A stretch of DNA of 64,000 bases from Georgenia muralis (GTDB lineage: Bacteria > Actinomycetota > Actinomycetes > Actinomycetales > Actinomycetaceae). The stretch lies in NCBI RefSeq assembly GCF_003814705.1, contig NZ_RKRA01000001.1, forward strand, positions 3,038,001 to 3,102,000, given 5' to 3'. Below the pieces are notes generated by a model, which saw nothing but the letters and a program-made list of their open reading frames with translations, was not told the DNA's origin and made no database searches. The position numbers were made by a program, and so were the translations under genes. This document shows, in pieces, positions 1 through 8,135 of the stretch; position 1 is the stretch's first letter, and each line of letters starts with the position of its first letter.

Positions 1-181
1 CCATCATGAACAGCATGCCGATCATCATCAGGGGGCAGGCGAGCAGGGCGGCCAGCGGCAGCGCCTCGCCGAAGGACCTGCCGGCGGCGAGCAGGACGAC
101 CAGGGCGACTGCCCCGGCGGCCAGCATGCCCAGCAGGTGGGACTTGCCCGAGTGGTTGTGGCCGGCCGGGGGAGTGGTCAT
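1..181 (-). CDS. Small His-containing membrane protein, C-terminus beyond window
   Basis: The ATG at 181 opens a frame that runs off the left edge (60 codons visible). The N-terminus is short and carries a GHNHSG motif. Two hydrophobic segments follow at about residues 17-33 and 41-60, the second rich in Met (ACPLMMIGMLFMM). Such Met/His-decorated small membrane proteins are common beside copper genes and resemble the DUF2933 style, but I cannot name a family with certainty. Its ATG overlaps the stop of the upstream 52-aa gene (ATGA), so the two are translationally coupled. A decayed relative appears at 3964-4200. The function is unknown; copper relation is inferred from context. Confidence 0.6.
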   Translation of the reverse strand, partial: MTTPPAGHNHSGKSHLLGMLAAGAVALVVLLAAGRSFGEALPLAALLACPLMMIGMLFMM

Positions 182-336
182 CGGTGAGGCTCCTTCTGGG
201 TGAGTGTCACTGCCGTGTCATCCGGGCTGAGTTCGTCGTCCTCCAGGGCTGGGAAGATCGCCGAGATCACCCACACGCCCAACGCGACGTAGACGAGGCA
301 GGCGAGGACCAGCAGGAACAACACACCCAGCTCCAT
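178..336 (-). CDS. 52-aa single-span membrane protein
   Basis: This short frame begins at ATG 336, preceded by a strong GGGAGGGA ribosome binding site 7-8 nt upstream, and ends in an ATGA overlap with the next gene at 178-181. The protein has one N-terminal membrane span (about residues 4-28) followed by an acidic tail with EDDEL and SPDD. I do not recognise a named family. The ideal ribosome binding site and coupled stop/start make it a real gene. It lies directly downstream of a perfect TGAA-N7-TGAA repeat at 408-422, which suggests copper-responsive transcription together with its partner. The role is unknown. Confidence 0.65.
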   Translation of the reverse strand: MELGVLFLLVLACLVYVALGVWVISAIFPALEDDELSPDDTAVTLTQKEPHR

Positions 337-407
337 CGTGACGTTCCCTCCCTCGACCGATCTGTGGAGTCTGCGGCTCGGACCGAAGCAGCCCGGTGCA
401 GAACCGG

Positions 408-422
408 TGAATCTTTGCTGAA
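408..422 (+). promoter_or_regulatory. CopR-like direct repeat
   Basis: TGAA-TCTTTGC-TGAA is a perfect pair of TGAA half-sites 11 bp apart. It lies 72 bp before the ATG of the small membrane protein at 336. It belongs to the set of similar boxes found across the window, and 11-bp phasing is typical of OmpR/PhoB-family response regulators. Confidence 0.55.
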
Positions 423-424
423 CC

Positions 425-1213
425 TCAGACCCGGGCGCTGGTCACTCGGAGACCAGGGCTCTCACGCACCCCCTGGGTCTGATCCGACGTGACACGTCCT
501 GCGCGAAGGACGAGCAGGACGCCGACGACGACACTCGCGATCGCCCACAGCTGCGGCTGGGTCAGACTGAGCACGACGGCGTCGTTGACACGCAAGAACT
601 CGACGAGGAACCGGGACAGACCGCTGAGGACCAGGTAGACGCCGAACACCGCCAGGGGCGACAGCCGGCTGGCTATGCGCCACAGCGCGACGGCGATGAG
701 TGCTGCAGCGAGTGCCTCGTACACAGGGGTGGGGTGCACCGGCACATCGGTGGCGACGACGCCGGAGGGGAACCGCATGCCCCAGGGCAGGTCGGTGGGG
801 CGCCCGTACGTGCCGTCGCCGGACACCAGGCATCCCAGACGTCCGATCCCGTACGCCACGGTCAGCGGGACCGCCGCGGCGCCGGCCACGGGGCCCACCG
901 GCAGATGATGGCGGCGGATCACCACGAGCGCCGCCCCCAGCCCCCCGACGAGCCCGCCGTACCAGGTGAAACCCATGCCGCCGAGGTCGTGCGCGGTCAC
1001 ATCGGGCAGCCGCTCGAGCAGGAAGTAGATCTTCGCTCCGACGAACCCCCACACCGTGGCCCACAGGACCAGCGCATGGGCGGAGTCCTTCTTCAGCCCA
1101 AGCGTCTCGAACGCGCGCCCGAGCAACCATGCGGCCACGAGCGCGGCCAGAGCCTTGCTCAGACCGTAGCTCTGCACGTCGACCCCGAGGATCGAGAAAA
1201 GCACCGGTCGCAA
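425..1213 (-). CDS. Lgt-like (prolipoprotein diacylglyceryl transferase family) membrane protein
   Basis: This 262-aa polytopic membrane protein has the Lgt fold. True Lgt moves a diacylglyceryl group from phosphatidylglycerol to the lipobox Cys of prelipoproteins. Visible landmarks are WYGGL (where Lgt usually has HGGL), GRLGC...YGRPT (usually GRIGNFINGE.WGR) and HPTPVYEAL. The conserved loop His is therefore Tyr, and the Asn of the signature is Cys, so ordinary Lgt chemistry is uncertain. The start is TTG at 1213 with GGAG five bases upstream; a GTG at 1204 is an alternative. A near-perfect CopR-like box lies at 1322-1336. Two larger Lgt-like genes occur at 8477 and 38823. Confidence 0.75.
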   Translation of the reverse strand: MRPVLFSILGVDVQSYGLSKALAALVAAWLLGRAFETLGLKKDSAHALVLWATVWGFVGAKIYFLLERLPDVTAHDLGGMGFTWYGGLVGGLGAALVVIRRHHLPVGPVAGAAAVPLTVAYGIGRLGCLVSGDGTYGRPTDLPWGMRFPSGVVATDVPVHPTPVYEALAAALIAVALWRIASRLSPLAVFGVYLVLSGLSRFLVEFLRVNDAVVLSLTQPQLWAIASVVVGVLLVLRAGRVTSDQTQGVRESPGLRVTSARV

Positions 1214-1321
1214 GGCAACTCCGTTCGGCCGCGGACGCGTGCAGAACCCCGGCCGGTCGGCCGGTTCGGCGCGTCGATGCCAGTCTTCCGGGCGCTCCCG
1301 AACGACAGGTGGCCAGTACGG

Positions 1322-1336
1322 TCAAAATCCGGTGAA
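1322..1336 (+). promoter_or_regulatory. CopR-like direct repeat, one mismatch
   Basis: TCAA-AATCCGG-TGAA lies about 110 bp before the start of the Lgt-like gene at 1213 and just beyond the end of the M23 peptidase gene. It has one mismatch from TGAA-N7-TGAA and shares the extended CCGGTGAA with the boxes at 408 and 6392. Confidence 0.4.
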
Positions 1337-1384
1337 GTTCGCCGCTACCGGCCGACGGCCGCCCAACGCACGGCACGGACCGCG

Positions 1385-3085
1385 TTACCGCACCTGGGAG
1401 ATGTCGACCGCACCTTGGTCCTCGAGCCAGGTCAGCGGTTCGGTGGTGGTGAGGTTATCGTCGGTGTGCACCTCGAAGTGCAGGTGTGGCCCTGTCGAGC
1501 GCCCGTAGTTGCCGACCCCGGCGATGACGTCTCCCGCGCTCACCTGCTGGCCGACCTCGACGTACATGCCGTCGGGATCCTCGTGGTTGTACCAGGTGTA
1601 GACGGTGCGGTCGTCGATCTCGTGCTCGAGGATGATGAGCATGCCCGAACGACCTGCCTTGCCCGGGCCCACGTAGGTCACCGTGCCGTCGGCGACGGCG
1701 TAGATGGGCGTCTTCAGGGGGGCCGCGAAGTCGACCCCAGCGTGGTAGTCCCTTCCGGGCCCCAACGGATTGTTGCGCCAGCCGTAGAGGGATGTGATCC
1801 GGTAGGCGCCCTGGGCCACCGGCATGACGATCCGCTCCTGCGGGACCACCGCGGCCAGCGCGCCGTTGGCGCCGTCGATGCCGCCGGTGGGAAGAGCGCC
1901 GCGGGTCCCTGCCCGCGACGCCTGGGTGATCAGGGCCCGGCCGGCTGCGGTGGGGTCGGCAAGCAGGCTGGTCGGCGGAACCACCGTCGCCCCGGCTGCT
2001 GCGGCGTCGAGCGTTACAAGGACGCTCGCCCGCGTCGACACCGAGGTCGCGGCGGACGCTTGCGCGCCGTGCCCCGGCTCTGCCGCACCCAGCAACGGGG
2101 CACCTATGGTCAGCACACCCAGCACGCCGGCGACCATGGCACGCCCTGCGGTGTTGCGGTGCCCCCCCGGTTCGGCGGATCGCCGGCGCCGGCGCCTCGA
2201 GCCGGGCCGAGGCTCGCACGACGCCGCGGACAGGATCTCGGTGCGGTCCTCCTCGACAACCGGGAGCTCCGTTCCTCTCCGTGCCGCGTTGGCGGTCCCC
2301 ACGATCGCCCGCCATCGGCGGTCCAGCTCCTCGGGTTCCACCGGCGCCGCCTGGGCGGCCCCCTCCGGTGCTGCCGGGGTCGTCAGTGCACGCTCGGGCA
2401 CCGTACGACCCGTGGCGGCGTGGTCGTCGGGTCGGACCGGCCTCACCGCGTGCTCGGGTGGGCGGAGGAGGCCGACGCCGGGTGGTGGAGTGGCCGCTCT
2501 CGCGCCGTCCGCGGGCGAGGACCGCTTCGCTGGTTGAGCCGCTGAGGGGGACGGGGCACCGTCCGTCGCTGGTCCGGGCTCCTCGGATGCAGCCGGTGCG
2601 CCGCTCGGCGACGAGGCAGGCGCAAGGTCTCCGTCCGCCAGGGTGCGCCGCTCGCGACGGGTGCTCGCACCGGCTGACGCCGCCGACGGGCGAGCCACGG
2701 GGTTCGCTCCCGTGGCTGGTGGGGGGGAGGGCGGCTCGGACCGGTGAGCGTCGGGGGAACCGGCCTCGCGGAGCTGGCGCCGGGTCGGAGCGGGAGCGGG
2801 CGGTTGGTCGGCCTGTCGGAGCTGGCGCCGGGTCACCGCGGCAGCCGGGGGTTGGTCGGCCTGTCGGAGCTGGCGCCGGGTCACCGCGGCAGCCGGGGGT
2901 TGGTCGGCCTGTCGGAGCTGGCGCCGGGTCACCGCGGCAGCCGGCGGTTGCTTCCGCACCTCGTCGCGGAGAAGGTCGGCAGGTTCCCTGACGGGATCCG
3001 GGGAGGGGTCGAGTTCGAACCCGTCGCGGACGGTGCGCCGGGTCGACCGTGCCCGAGCCTGCGATGCGGGCACAGCAGTGGACAT
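1385..3085 (-). CDS. M23-family metallopeptidase with repeat-rich cytoplasmic N-terminus
   Basis: This 566-aa protein has a C-terminal M23/LytM domain (about residues 440-555) with the zinc motifs HAGVDFA and HLHFEVH. It is predicted to cut peptidoglycan cross-bridges. A single membrane span lies near residues 318-338, placing the peptidase outside. The first 310 residues are Pro/Ala/Arg-rich and low complexity, with three exact and one diverged copy of RRQLRQADQPPAAAVT at about residues 50-110. Start ATG at 3085, stop TAA. The domain is typical of actinobacterial cell-wall hydrolases; the long basic N-terminus is unusual. No copper link is visible apart from position. Confidence 0.85.
   Translation of the reverse strand: MSTAVPASQARARSTRRTVRDGFELDPSPDPVREPADLLRDEVRKQPPAAAVTRRQLRQADQPPAAAVTRRQLRQADQPPAAAVTRRQLRQADQPPAPAPTRRQLREAGSPDAHRSEPPSPPPATGANPVARPSAASAGASTRRERRTLADGDLAPASSPSGAPAASEEPGPATDGAPSPSAAQPAKRSSPADGARAATPPPGVGLLRPPEHAVRPVRPDDHAATGRTVPERALTTPAAPEGAAQAAPVEPEELDRRWRAIVGTANAARRGTELPVVEEDRTEILSAASCEPRPGSRRRRRRSAEPGGHRNTAGRAMVAGVLGVLTIGAPLLGAAEPGHGAQASAATSVSTRASVLVTLDAAAAGATVVPPTSLLADPTAAGRALITQASRAGTRGALPTGGIDGANGALAAVVPQERIVMPVAQGAYRITSLYGWRNNPLGPGRDYHAGVDFAAPLKTPIYAVADGTVTYVGPGKAGRSGMLIILEHEIDDRTVYTWYNHEDPDGMYVEVGQQVSAGDVIAGVGNYGRSTGPHLHFEVHTDDNLTTTEPLTWLEDQGAVDISQVR
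2804..2947. repeat. 48-bp tandem repeat, three copies, inside the M23 gene
   Basis: Three head-to-tail 48-bp units start at 2804, 2852 and 2900, each opening TTGGTCGGCCTGTCGG and nearly identical to the next. A diverged fourth copy lies just upstream (about 2770-2803). They encode the 16-residue unit RRQLRQADQPPAAAVT on the minus strand. Near identity suggests recent expansion. Confidence 0.9.
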
Positions 3086-3306
3086 GCGAGCAACCTCCGG
3101 ACGGCGGGGAACGTGGACCGCGCGACGCCGAGCGGATAGTCACAGAACGATAACGGCCGGTTGGTCGCCCACCGCACAGCCTGGGCGTCCTTCGTCGCAT
3201 CTTCACCAACTGCACATCTTCGGACCCCGGATCGACAACGTCGGGACGCAGTCGACGGAAGCCAGACCTCGGTTTCCCGTCACTGGGCATGGTGTCGAGC
3301 GCGCGG

Positions 3307-3759
3307 TCAGGAGTCGTGATGGACCTCGTGGTCCACGGTCTCGGTGACCGAGGGCTGGGTGGGGCCGTCGGCTCCGTTGTCACCGCTGATTCGTGGCCCG
3401 ATGACCAAGGAGGAGAGCGCGAACATGCCCGTGAAGACGATGAGGGCGATCGCCGGAGCCCACCAGCTCGTGAAACGACGCTTGAGCTTGATGAGCATGG
3501 GGACGGAGGCGACCAGACCGAGGGCACCGAAGAGAGCGGTGCCCCCGGCGCCGGCCACCACGGCAGTGCCGACCAGCGGCCCCACGTGGTGCAGGACGTG
3601 CGGGGCCAGCCCCATGAGGGCACCCAGCACACCCGTCAGGGCTGTCCAGACGCTGCGACGGCGGCCCGGCGCCACATCCGTGGGTACGGCGGTCGTGATC
3701 AGGTCTTGGTAAGGCGTCTTGTCCTGCGTCGGAGCTTCGGTGGGGTTCATGACCGCCAT
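3307..3759 (-). CDS. Conserved membrane protein, unknown function
   Basis: This 150-aa protein reads from ATG 3759, preceded by GTGGGGGC at good spacing; ATG 3750 is an alternative. Hydrophobic spans lie at about residues 38-85 (two helices, containing HVLHHVG) and 95-118. The tail carries SLVIGPRISGDNGA and ends in HEVHHDS, a possible metal-binding His cluster. A decayed relative with VSTFIVGPRISG and DAHHYQPG is readable at 40445-40775, so this is a small paralogous family within the island. A perfect CopR-like box sits at 3798-3812 directly upstream. I do not recognise a named family. Confidence 0.7.
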   Translation of the reverse strand: MAVMNPTEAPTQDKTPYQDLITTAVPTDVAPGRRRSVWTALTGVLGALMGLAPHVLHHVGPLVGTAVVAGAGGTALFGALGLVASVPMLIKLKRRFTSWWAPAIALIVFTGMFALSSLVIGPRISGDNGADGPTQPSVTETVDHEVHHDS

Positions 3760-3797
3760 CGTGCCCCCACGTTGCTGACGGTGACGGGCACGAACAG

Positions 3798-3812
3798 TGA
3801 AGGACCGATGAA
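3798..3812 (+). promoter_or_regulatory. CopR-like direct repeat
   Basis: TGAA-GGACCGA-TGAA is a perfect half-site pair with 11-bp phasing, 39 bp before the ATG of the membrane protein at 3759. Confidence 0.55.
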
Positions 3813-3963
3813 GTGCTGAGCCGGTGCGGGGCACGGTGTGGCGGCGCACCGGCTTCAGCGTTTCTCCATGGATCGGTCGAGGTGATCTTCGGGGCGCCGG
3901 GGAACCATGGGTCCGGTCGGACGACGCGCAAGCCGCAGCCGGCGCCGGCGGAGGGAGACTCTC

Positions 3964-4200
3964 GTGAACCACAGCGGTGACGGCCTCCTCAGAGGAGTGC
4001 TCCTCATCAGCGCTGGGCTCTCGTCCTCCTTCTCCTGCTCGGCCTCACCCCGGTGCAGGCCTTGACTGTTGCGGCGCTCCCGGCGTGCCCGTTCATGCTG
4101 GCGGGCATGATTCGGCGCCTACGGCAGCCACGACGGCAGTTCCGACGAGGCCGGGTGTGTCATCCGGGGGCGAGCGTCGTACCGGTTACACCGAAGGACA
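3964..4200 (+). pseudogene. Frameshifted relic of a small Met/His membrane protein
   Basis: A GTG at 3964 begins VNHSGDGLLRGVLL and then breaks. The neighbouring frame continues with a hydrophobic run RWALVLLLLLGL followed by ALPACPFMLAGMIRR. This order (NHSG, a hydrophobic span, then ACP-Met-rich span) matches the partial gene at 1-181, so the stretch looks like a frameshifted paralog. A sequencing error is the alternative explanation. The rest of 3813-4253 shows no other gene. Confidence 0.4.
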
Positions 4201-4253
4201 GGTGACGAGTCCAGCCGGATTCGGGTGCCAAGACGAAGGAGGGAGGTGGGAGC

Positions 4254-4655
4254 GTGATCCGTCCGCGAGCGCTCACCGCTTGGGTCAGTGGCGCAGTGCA
4301 GGCGCCGTCCGCGTCGTCAAGTCCCAGGTCGTCCCCGTCGAGAGGAGACCGCCCTCGTGCGGCCCCACCGTCGCAGCGGGCCGAGCTGACGGTGTGCGGC
4401 TCGTACTTCCCCCAGGTCGTCACCTTGGCTGCCGGCGTGCCCACGGTCCTGAGCGTTCATCGCCAGGAGGGGTCCTGGTGCTCTGAGCAGCTTCACATCC
4501 CAGAGCTCGGTGTCGTGGTCGATCTGCCGTGCTTCGAGCGCACGGAGATCGAACTGCCTGCCCTGCCTGTCGGCTGTTATGAGTTCACCTGTGGAATGGA
4601 GATGCTCCACGGCACGCTCGCCGTGGGCGAGTCCGGGGTCTTCAGCGAACCTTGA
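4254..4655 (+). CDS. Small cupredoxin-like copper-binding protein
   Basis: This 133-aa protein starts at GTG 4254 behind GGAGGGAGGTGGG. After a Ser/Pro/Arg-rich 40-residue leader without a clear signal peptide comes a cupredoxin-like beta domain (about 43-126). It carries Cys76 (WCSEQL) and a C113-G-M-E-M117 motif, the likely copper ligands. The same C-S...C-G-M-x-M-x-x-G pattern occurs in the N-terminal domain of the copper ATPase at 20146 and, degraded, in the gene at 12940. It lies 99 bp before the multicopper oxidase in the same direction. A role in binding copper for that oxidase is an inference. Confidence 0.75.
   Translation: MIRPRALTAWVSGAVQAPSASSSPRSSPSRGDRPRAAPPSQRAELTVCGSYFPQVVTLAAGVPTVLSVHRQEGSWCSEQLHIPELGVVVDLPCFERTEIELPALPVGCYEFTCGMEMLHGTLAVGESGVFSEP
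4641..4655 (+). promoter_or_regulatory. CopR-like direct repeat overlapping the preceding stop codon
   Basis: TTCA-GCGAACC-TTGA lies 100 bp before the multicopper oxidase start and overlaps the end of the cupredoxin gene. Its first 11 bases equal those of the perfect box at 59217, with one mismatch in the second half-site. Because it overlaps coding sequence it is less certain than the intergenic boxes. Confidence 0.4.
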
Positions 4656-4754
4656 CCGTCCGGCCGAAGGACCTTCGTCCGCGCCGGGGATGATTCGGAA
4701 GGCCACAGTCCTTGCTGACACCGTCAGCCCCACGCCTTTGTCAGGAGCCAGCCC

Positions 4755-6296
4755 GTGTCCCCGTTATCCGCAGAGCCAATGGGTCGTCGCCGGTTCCTCC
4801 AGGTGGGTGCCGCCGGTCTGGTGGTGATCGGTGGTGGGGCGTTCGCCGGCACCCGGCTGTTCGACCAGCCCAGTCCGGGCCCGATCGGTCCTGGGACTGA
4901 CCTGGTCGCCCGGACCGAGGCGGCTCGGCGCAGGAGCGGCACGGTGGTGCGTCGTGAGTTGCGGGCGGCCGCTACCGAGGTCGATCTCGGGGGCCGGGTG
5001 GTGCGGACGTGGGCCTATGACGGCACAGTGCCGGGACGGGAGATTCGCGTGCGGGCCGGGGACGAGCTGCGGGTCCGGTTGGTCAACGACCTGCCTGCGG
5101 AGACGACGGTGCACTGGCACGGTTTGGCGTTGCGCAACGACATGGACGGTGTGCCAGGTCTGACCCAGGACGCGGTGGCGCCGGGCGCGGGGTTCGACTA
5201 CTCCTTCGTCGTCCCCGACCCGGGTACGCACTGGTTCCACCCGCACGTGGGCGTCCAGCTCGACACCGGCCTCCAGGCCCCGCTCATCGTGGAGGACCCG
5301 GCCGAGCCGGGCGGCTACGACATGGAGGTCGTCCTGGTCCTGGACGACTGGACGGACGGCTGGGGCGACTCGCCGGAGACCATCCTCGAGCGCATGGCCC
5401 GAGAGGGCATGGTCATGGGCGGCACGGCCATGGACGGCATGGGCCACGGGGGTAGCGCGATGGAGGACACCATGCCCTCCCCGGACCGGCCGCTGGGCGC
5501 CGACACCGGCGACGTCGCCCACCCCGCGCACCTCATCAACGGCCGCCTGCCCGAGGACCCCTACGTCATCCGCTCCCGGCCCGGGCACCGGGTGCGGCTA
5601 CGGATCATCAACGCCGGGAGCGACACCGCCTACCGGTTCGCGGTCGGTGGGCACACCCTGACGGTGACCCACACCGACGGCTTCCCCGTCGAGCCGGTGG
5701 ACGTCGAGACCCTCATCATCGGGATGGGGGAGCGGTATGACGTCGTCCTCACCGCGGGCGACGGCGCCTTCCCGGTGGTCGCGGTGCCCGAGGGCAAGGA
5801 CGCGCCGAGCGGCTTCGCCCTGCTGCGCACCGCCTCCGCGCACGTGCCGGTCCCGGGTGCGAGCCCCGCCGAGCTGCGCGGCCGGCTGCTCACCTACGGT
5901 GCGTTGGCCCCGACGGGTGAGGTGGCTCTCGACCCGCAAGATCCCGACCGCGAGCTCGAGCTGGCTCTGCAGATGGTCGACGGCGGCCGGAAGTGGTTCC
6001 TCAACGGCGCCGGTTTCGGCGACCACGAACCGCTGGAGATCCGAGCCGACGAGCGGGTCCGGCTGGTCCTGCGCAACGAGTCGATGATGTTCCACCCCAT
6101 GCACGTCCACGGCCATACCTTCGCCCTCGGAGCGGGCGACCGGCCCGGGATCCGCAAGGACACGGTCAACGTGCTGCCGATGGAGACCCTGACGGTGGAT
6201 CTGCAGGCGGACAACCCCGGCCAGTGGGCGGTGCACTGCCACAACATCTACCACGCCGAGCTCGGCATGACCACGGTCCTGTCCTACGTCCCCTGA
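4755..6296 (+). CDS. Tat-exported multicopper oxidase (CopO/CueO-like)
   Basis: This 513-aa enzyme is expected to oxidise Cu(I) to the less toxic Cu(II) outside the membrane. A twin-arginine signal (GRRRFLQVG, residues 10-18) and hydrophobic stretch precede three cupredoxin domains. All four copper motifs are present: HWH (120-122), HWFHPH (159-164), HPMHVHGH (447-454) and HCHNIYH (494-500) with axial Met505. A Met-rich loop near residues 212-240 (MVMGGTAMDGMGHGG) resembles the Cu(I)-binding inserts of cuprous oxidases. The start is GTG 4755. A second, ruined copy lies at 13467-13795 and 19443-19686. Function is confidently assigned to the family; Cu(I) as substrate is inferred. Confidence 0.93.
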   Translation: MSPLSAEPMGRRRFLQVGAAGLVVIGGGAFAGTRLFDQPSPGPIGPGTDLVARTEAARRRSGTVVRRELRAAATEVDLGGRVVRTWAYDGTVPGREIRVRAGDELRVRLVNDLPAETTVHWHGLALRNDMDGVPGLTQDAVAPGAGFDYSFVVPDPGTHWFHPHVGVQLDTGLQAPLIVEDPAEPGGYDMEVVLVLDDWTDGWGDSPETILERMAREGMVMGGTAMDGMGHGGSAMEDTMPSPDRPLGADTGDVAHPAHLINGRLPEDPYVIRSRPGHRVRLRIINAGSDTAYRFAVGGHTLTVTHTDGFPVEPVDVETLIIGMGERYDVVLTAGDGAFPVVAVPEGKDAPSGFALLRTASAHVPVPGASPAELRGRLLTYGALAPTGEVALDPQDPDRELELALQMVDGGRKWFLNGAGFGDHEPLEIRADERVRLVLRNESMMFHPMHVHGHTFALGAGDRPGIRKDTVNVLPMETLTVDLQADNPGQWAVHCHNIYHAELGMTTVLSYVP

Positions 6297-6300
6297 CGAA

Positions 6301-6325
6301 GGACCACACCGCGTTCGGTGTGTCC
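6301..6325. terminator. Possible hairpin after the multicopper oxidase
   Basis: GGACCACACCG and CGGTGTGTCC can pair around a CGTT loop with one bulge, four bases after the oxidase stop. There is no T-run. Terminator function is plausible but weak. Confidence 0.35.
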
Positions 6326-6391
6326 CGTCCGGTGGGCTCGGACGGTGTGGCCATGATCGTGACGGCCGTCACGACCGTCTGGATCCATCCA

Positions 6392-6406
6392 TGAAGAACC
6401 GGTGAA
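6392..6406 (+). promoter_or_regulatory. CopR-like direct repeat
   Basis: TGAA-GAACCGG-TGAA is a perfect pair with 11-bp phasing, 138 bp before the DUF305 lipoprotein. The 246-bp gap around it holds no gene. Confidence 0.55.
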
Positions 6407-6543
6407 GTTCCGGCTCCCGGGTGGCGCGAGGGTGCCGTCACCTTGTTCACTCGAAGGGACCGGCCACACCGGCCCGGGCCGGACGCGCTCGCGATCACCT
6501 CGTGTGAGGACGCGCCGGTCCCCCCCAGCAGAGAAGGAATCCC

Positions 6544-7188
6544 GTGAAACTTCGGACCCGCCCCGCCGCAGCCGCCGGCGCCCTCGCCCTGACCCTCGTC
6601 CTCACCGCTTGCGGCGGATCGGCGGACGAGGCCGACAGTGGTGGCGGGGCCACCACGCAGGACACGACGGCACAGACCACCACCGAGCCGGAGGAGCAGA
6701 GCGAGGAGGCGCACAACGACGCCGACACCGCCTTCGCCCAGATGATGATCGTCCATCACGAGGGCGCCATCGAGATGGCCGACCTGGCGGTCGAGAGAGC
6801 GGACTCCGAGGAGGTCCGCAGCCTCGCCGAGGGGATCTCCGCCGCCCAGGGCCCCGAGATCGAGGAGATGACCTCCTGGCTCGAGGGCTGGGGTGAGGAT
6901 GTCACCCCGATGGGCGACATGGAGGGGATGGAGGAGATGGACAGCGGCATGGACATGGACGGTATGGACCAGGAGGGCGCCATGGCCGAGCTCGATCAGC
7001 TCTCCGGTGCCGACTTCGACCGCCGCTTCCTCGAGCTCATGATCGCCCACCACGAGGGTGCCATCGAGATGGCGGAGCTCCAGAGGGCCGAGGGTGAGAA
7101 CCCGGCGGCCCTGGAGCTGGCGGACAGGATCGTCCAGGACCAGCAGGCGGAGATCACAGAGATGGAGCAGATGCTGCAGGACCTCTGA
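6544..7188 (+). CDS. DUF305-family lipoprotein
   Basis: This 214-aa secreted protein has a lipoprotein signal ending in LTAC (Cys23), so it should be anchored to the outer face of the membrane. The DUF305 domain shows its two paired-histidine helices, MMIVHHEGAIEMA (HH at 71-72) and LMIAHHEGAIEMA (HH at 169-170). Between them is a Met/Asp-rich loop (about 122-148: MGDMEGMEEMDSGMDMDGM) of copper-binding type. DUF305 proteins are frequent in copper clusters of Gram-positive bacteria and are thought to bind copper. The ATG at 6544 is preceded by AGAAGGAA. It is followed 74 bp downstream by the propeller lipoprotein. Confidence 0.9.
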   Translation: MKLRTRPAAAAGALALTLVLTACGGSADEADSGGGATTQDTTAQTTTEPEEQSEEAHNDADTAFAQMMIVHHEGAIEMADLAVERADSEEVRSLAEGISAAQGPEIEEMTSWLEGWGEDVTPMGDMEGMEEMDSGMDMDGMDQEGAMAELDQLSGADFDRRFLELMIAHHEGAIEMAELQRAEGENPAALELADRIVQDQQAEITEMEQMLQDL

Positions 7189-7262
7189 CCGACTCCCACC
7201 ACCGTGCCGGCGGCGGCCCGCCCCCAGGGCCTCCGCCGGCGCAACCCCGTCCCGACGAAAGG

Positions 7263-8135
7263 GTGTCCTTGCGTTCCCTCCCACTGGGCGTGGCGTTGTT
7301 CGCCCTGCCCCTCGTCCTCGGGGGTTGCTCCTCGACGTCCCCCGGAGACACGGCAGCGGAGGCCGGGGCTGCCGCGGCCCTCGGTCACGTTCACGACCTG
7401 GCGCTCAACCCGGGGGACGGCCTGGTCTACGCCGCCACCCACCTGGGCCTGTACTCCCTGGGCCGCGGCGAGCCGGCACCGGTCGGCGAGAGCAGGCAGG
7501 ACACCATGGGCTTCACGGTTCAGGGGCCGGACACCTTCCTGGCCAGCGGCCACCCCGGACCGGGCCAGGAGGGACCGGGAAACCTCGGGCTCCTCAGGAG
7601 CACAGACGCCGGTGGTAGCTGGGCCGAGGTGTCACTCGGTGGCGTCAGCGACTTCCACGCGCTGACAGCGGTCGGGGACCGCATCTACGGGCTGGACTCC
7701 TCCACCGGTGCGGTCCGGCGCAGTGACGACGGCGGGTCCACCTGGGTGGAGGGCGCCGCTATCGCCGCCCGCGACCTCGACGCCCATCCGGTCGACCCGG
7801 ACCGCGTCGTCGCCACCACCGCCGAGGGCCTCATGGCCAGCGACGACGGCGGCGCCACCTTCACGGTGGGGGACGGGCAGCCGCCCGAACCGCTTGTGGT
7901 CATCGACCATCTGCCGGCAGCAACCGGGGGCGCCGTCGTCGGCCTCGACGCCGCTGGGGTCGTGTGGCGATCGGAGCCGACCGGTTGGGTCTCTTCCGGT
8001 CCCGGCAACGGTACCCCGGCCGCGTTCACCGCCGTTGACGAGGACACCTACCTCGCGGCGTTCGACGGGACGGTGCTCCTGAAGAGCGAGGACCGGGGCG
8101 AGTCCTGGCAGCCGATCCCTGACGGCGTCAGCTGA
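7263..8135 (+). CDS. Secreted beta-propeller lipoprotein (BNR/sialidase-like repeats)
   Basis: This 290-aa protein starts at GTG 7263 and has a lipoprotein signal with lipobox LGGC (about residue 22). The body carries repeated Asp-box-like units (SDDGGSTW, SDDGGATF, SEDRGESW) of a BNR/sortilin-type propeller. It resembles the group often annotated F510_1955-family glycosylhydrolase; no enzymatic activity is shown by the motifs. It follows the DUF305 gene in one direction, probably as an operon under the box at 6392. A paralog with the same opening (HVHGLGVDPADGVLYAASH versus HVHDLALNPGDGLVYAATH) is encoded at 57929. A binding or structural role is equally possible. Confidence 0.75.
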   Translation: MSLRSLPLGVALFALPLVLGGCSSTSPGDTAAEAGAAAALGHVHDLALNPGDGLVYAATHLGLYSLGRGEPAPVGESRQDTMGFTVQGPDTFLASGHPGPGQEGPGNLGLLRSTDAGGSWAEVSLGGVSDFHALTAVGDRIYGLDSSTGAVRRSDDGGSTWVEGAAIAARDLDAHPVDPDRVVATTAEGLMASDDGGATFTVGDGQPPEPLVVIDHLPAATGGAVVGLDAAGVVWRSEPTGWVSSGPGNGTPAAFTAVDEDTYLAAFDGTVLLKSEDRGESWQPIPDGVS

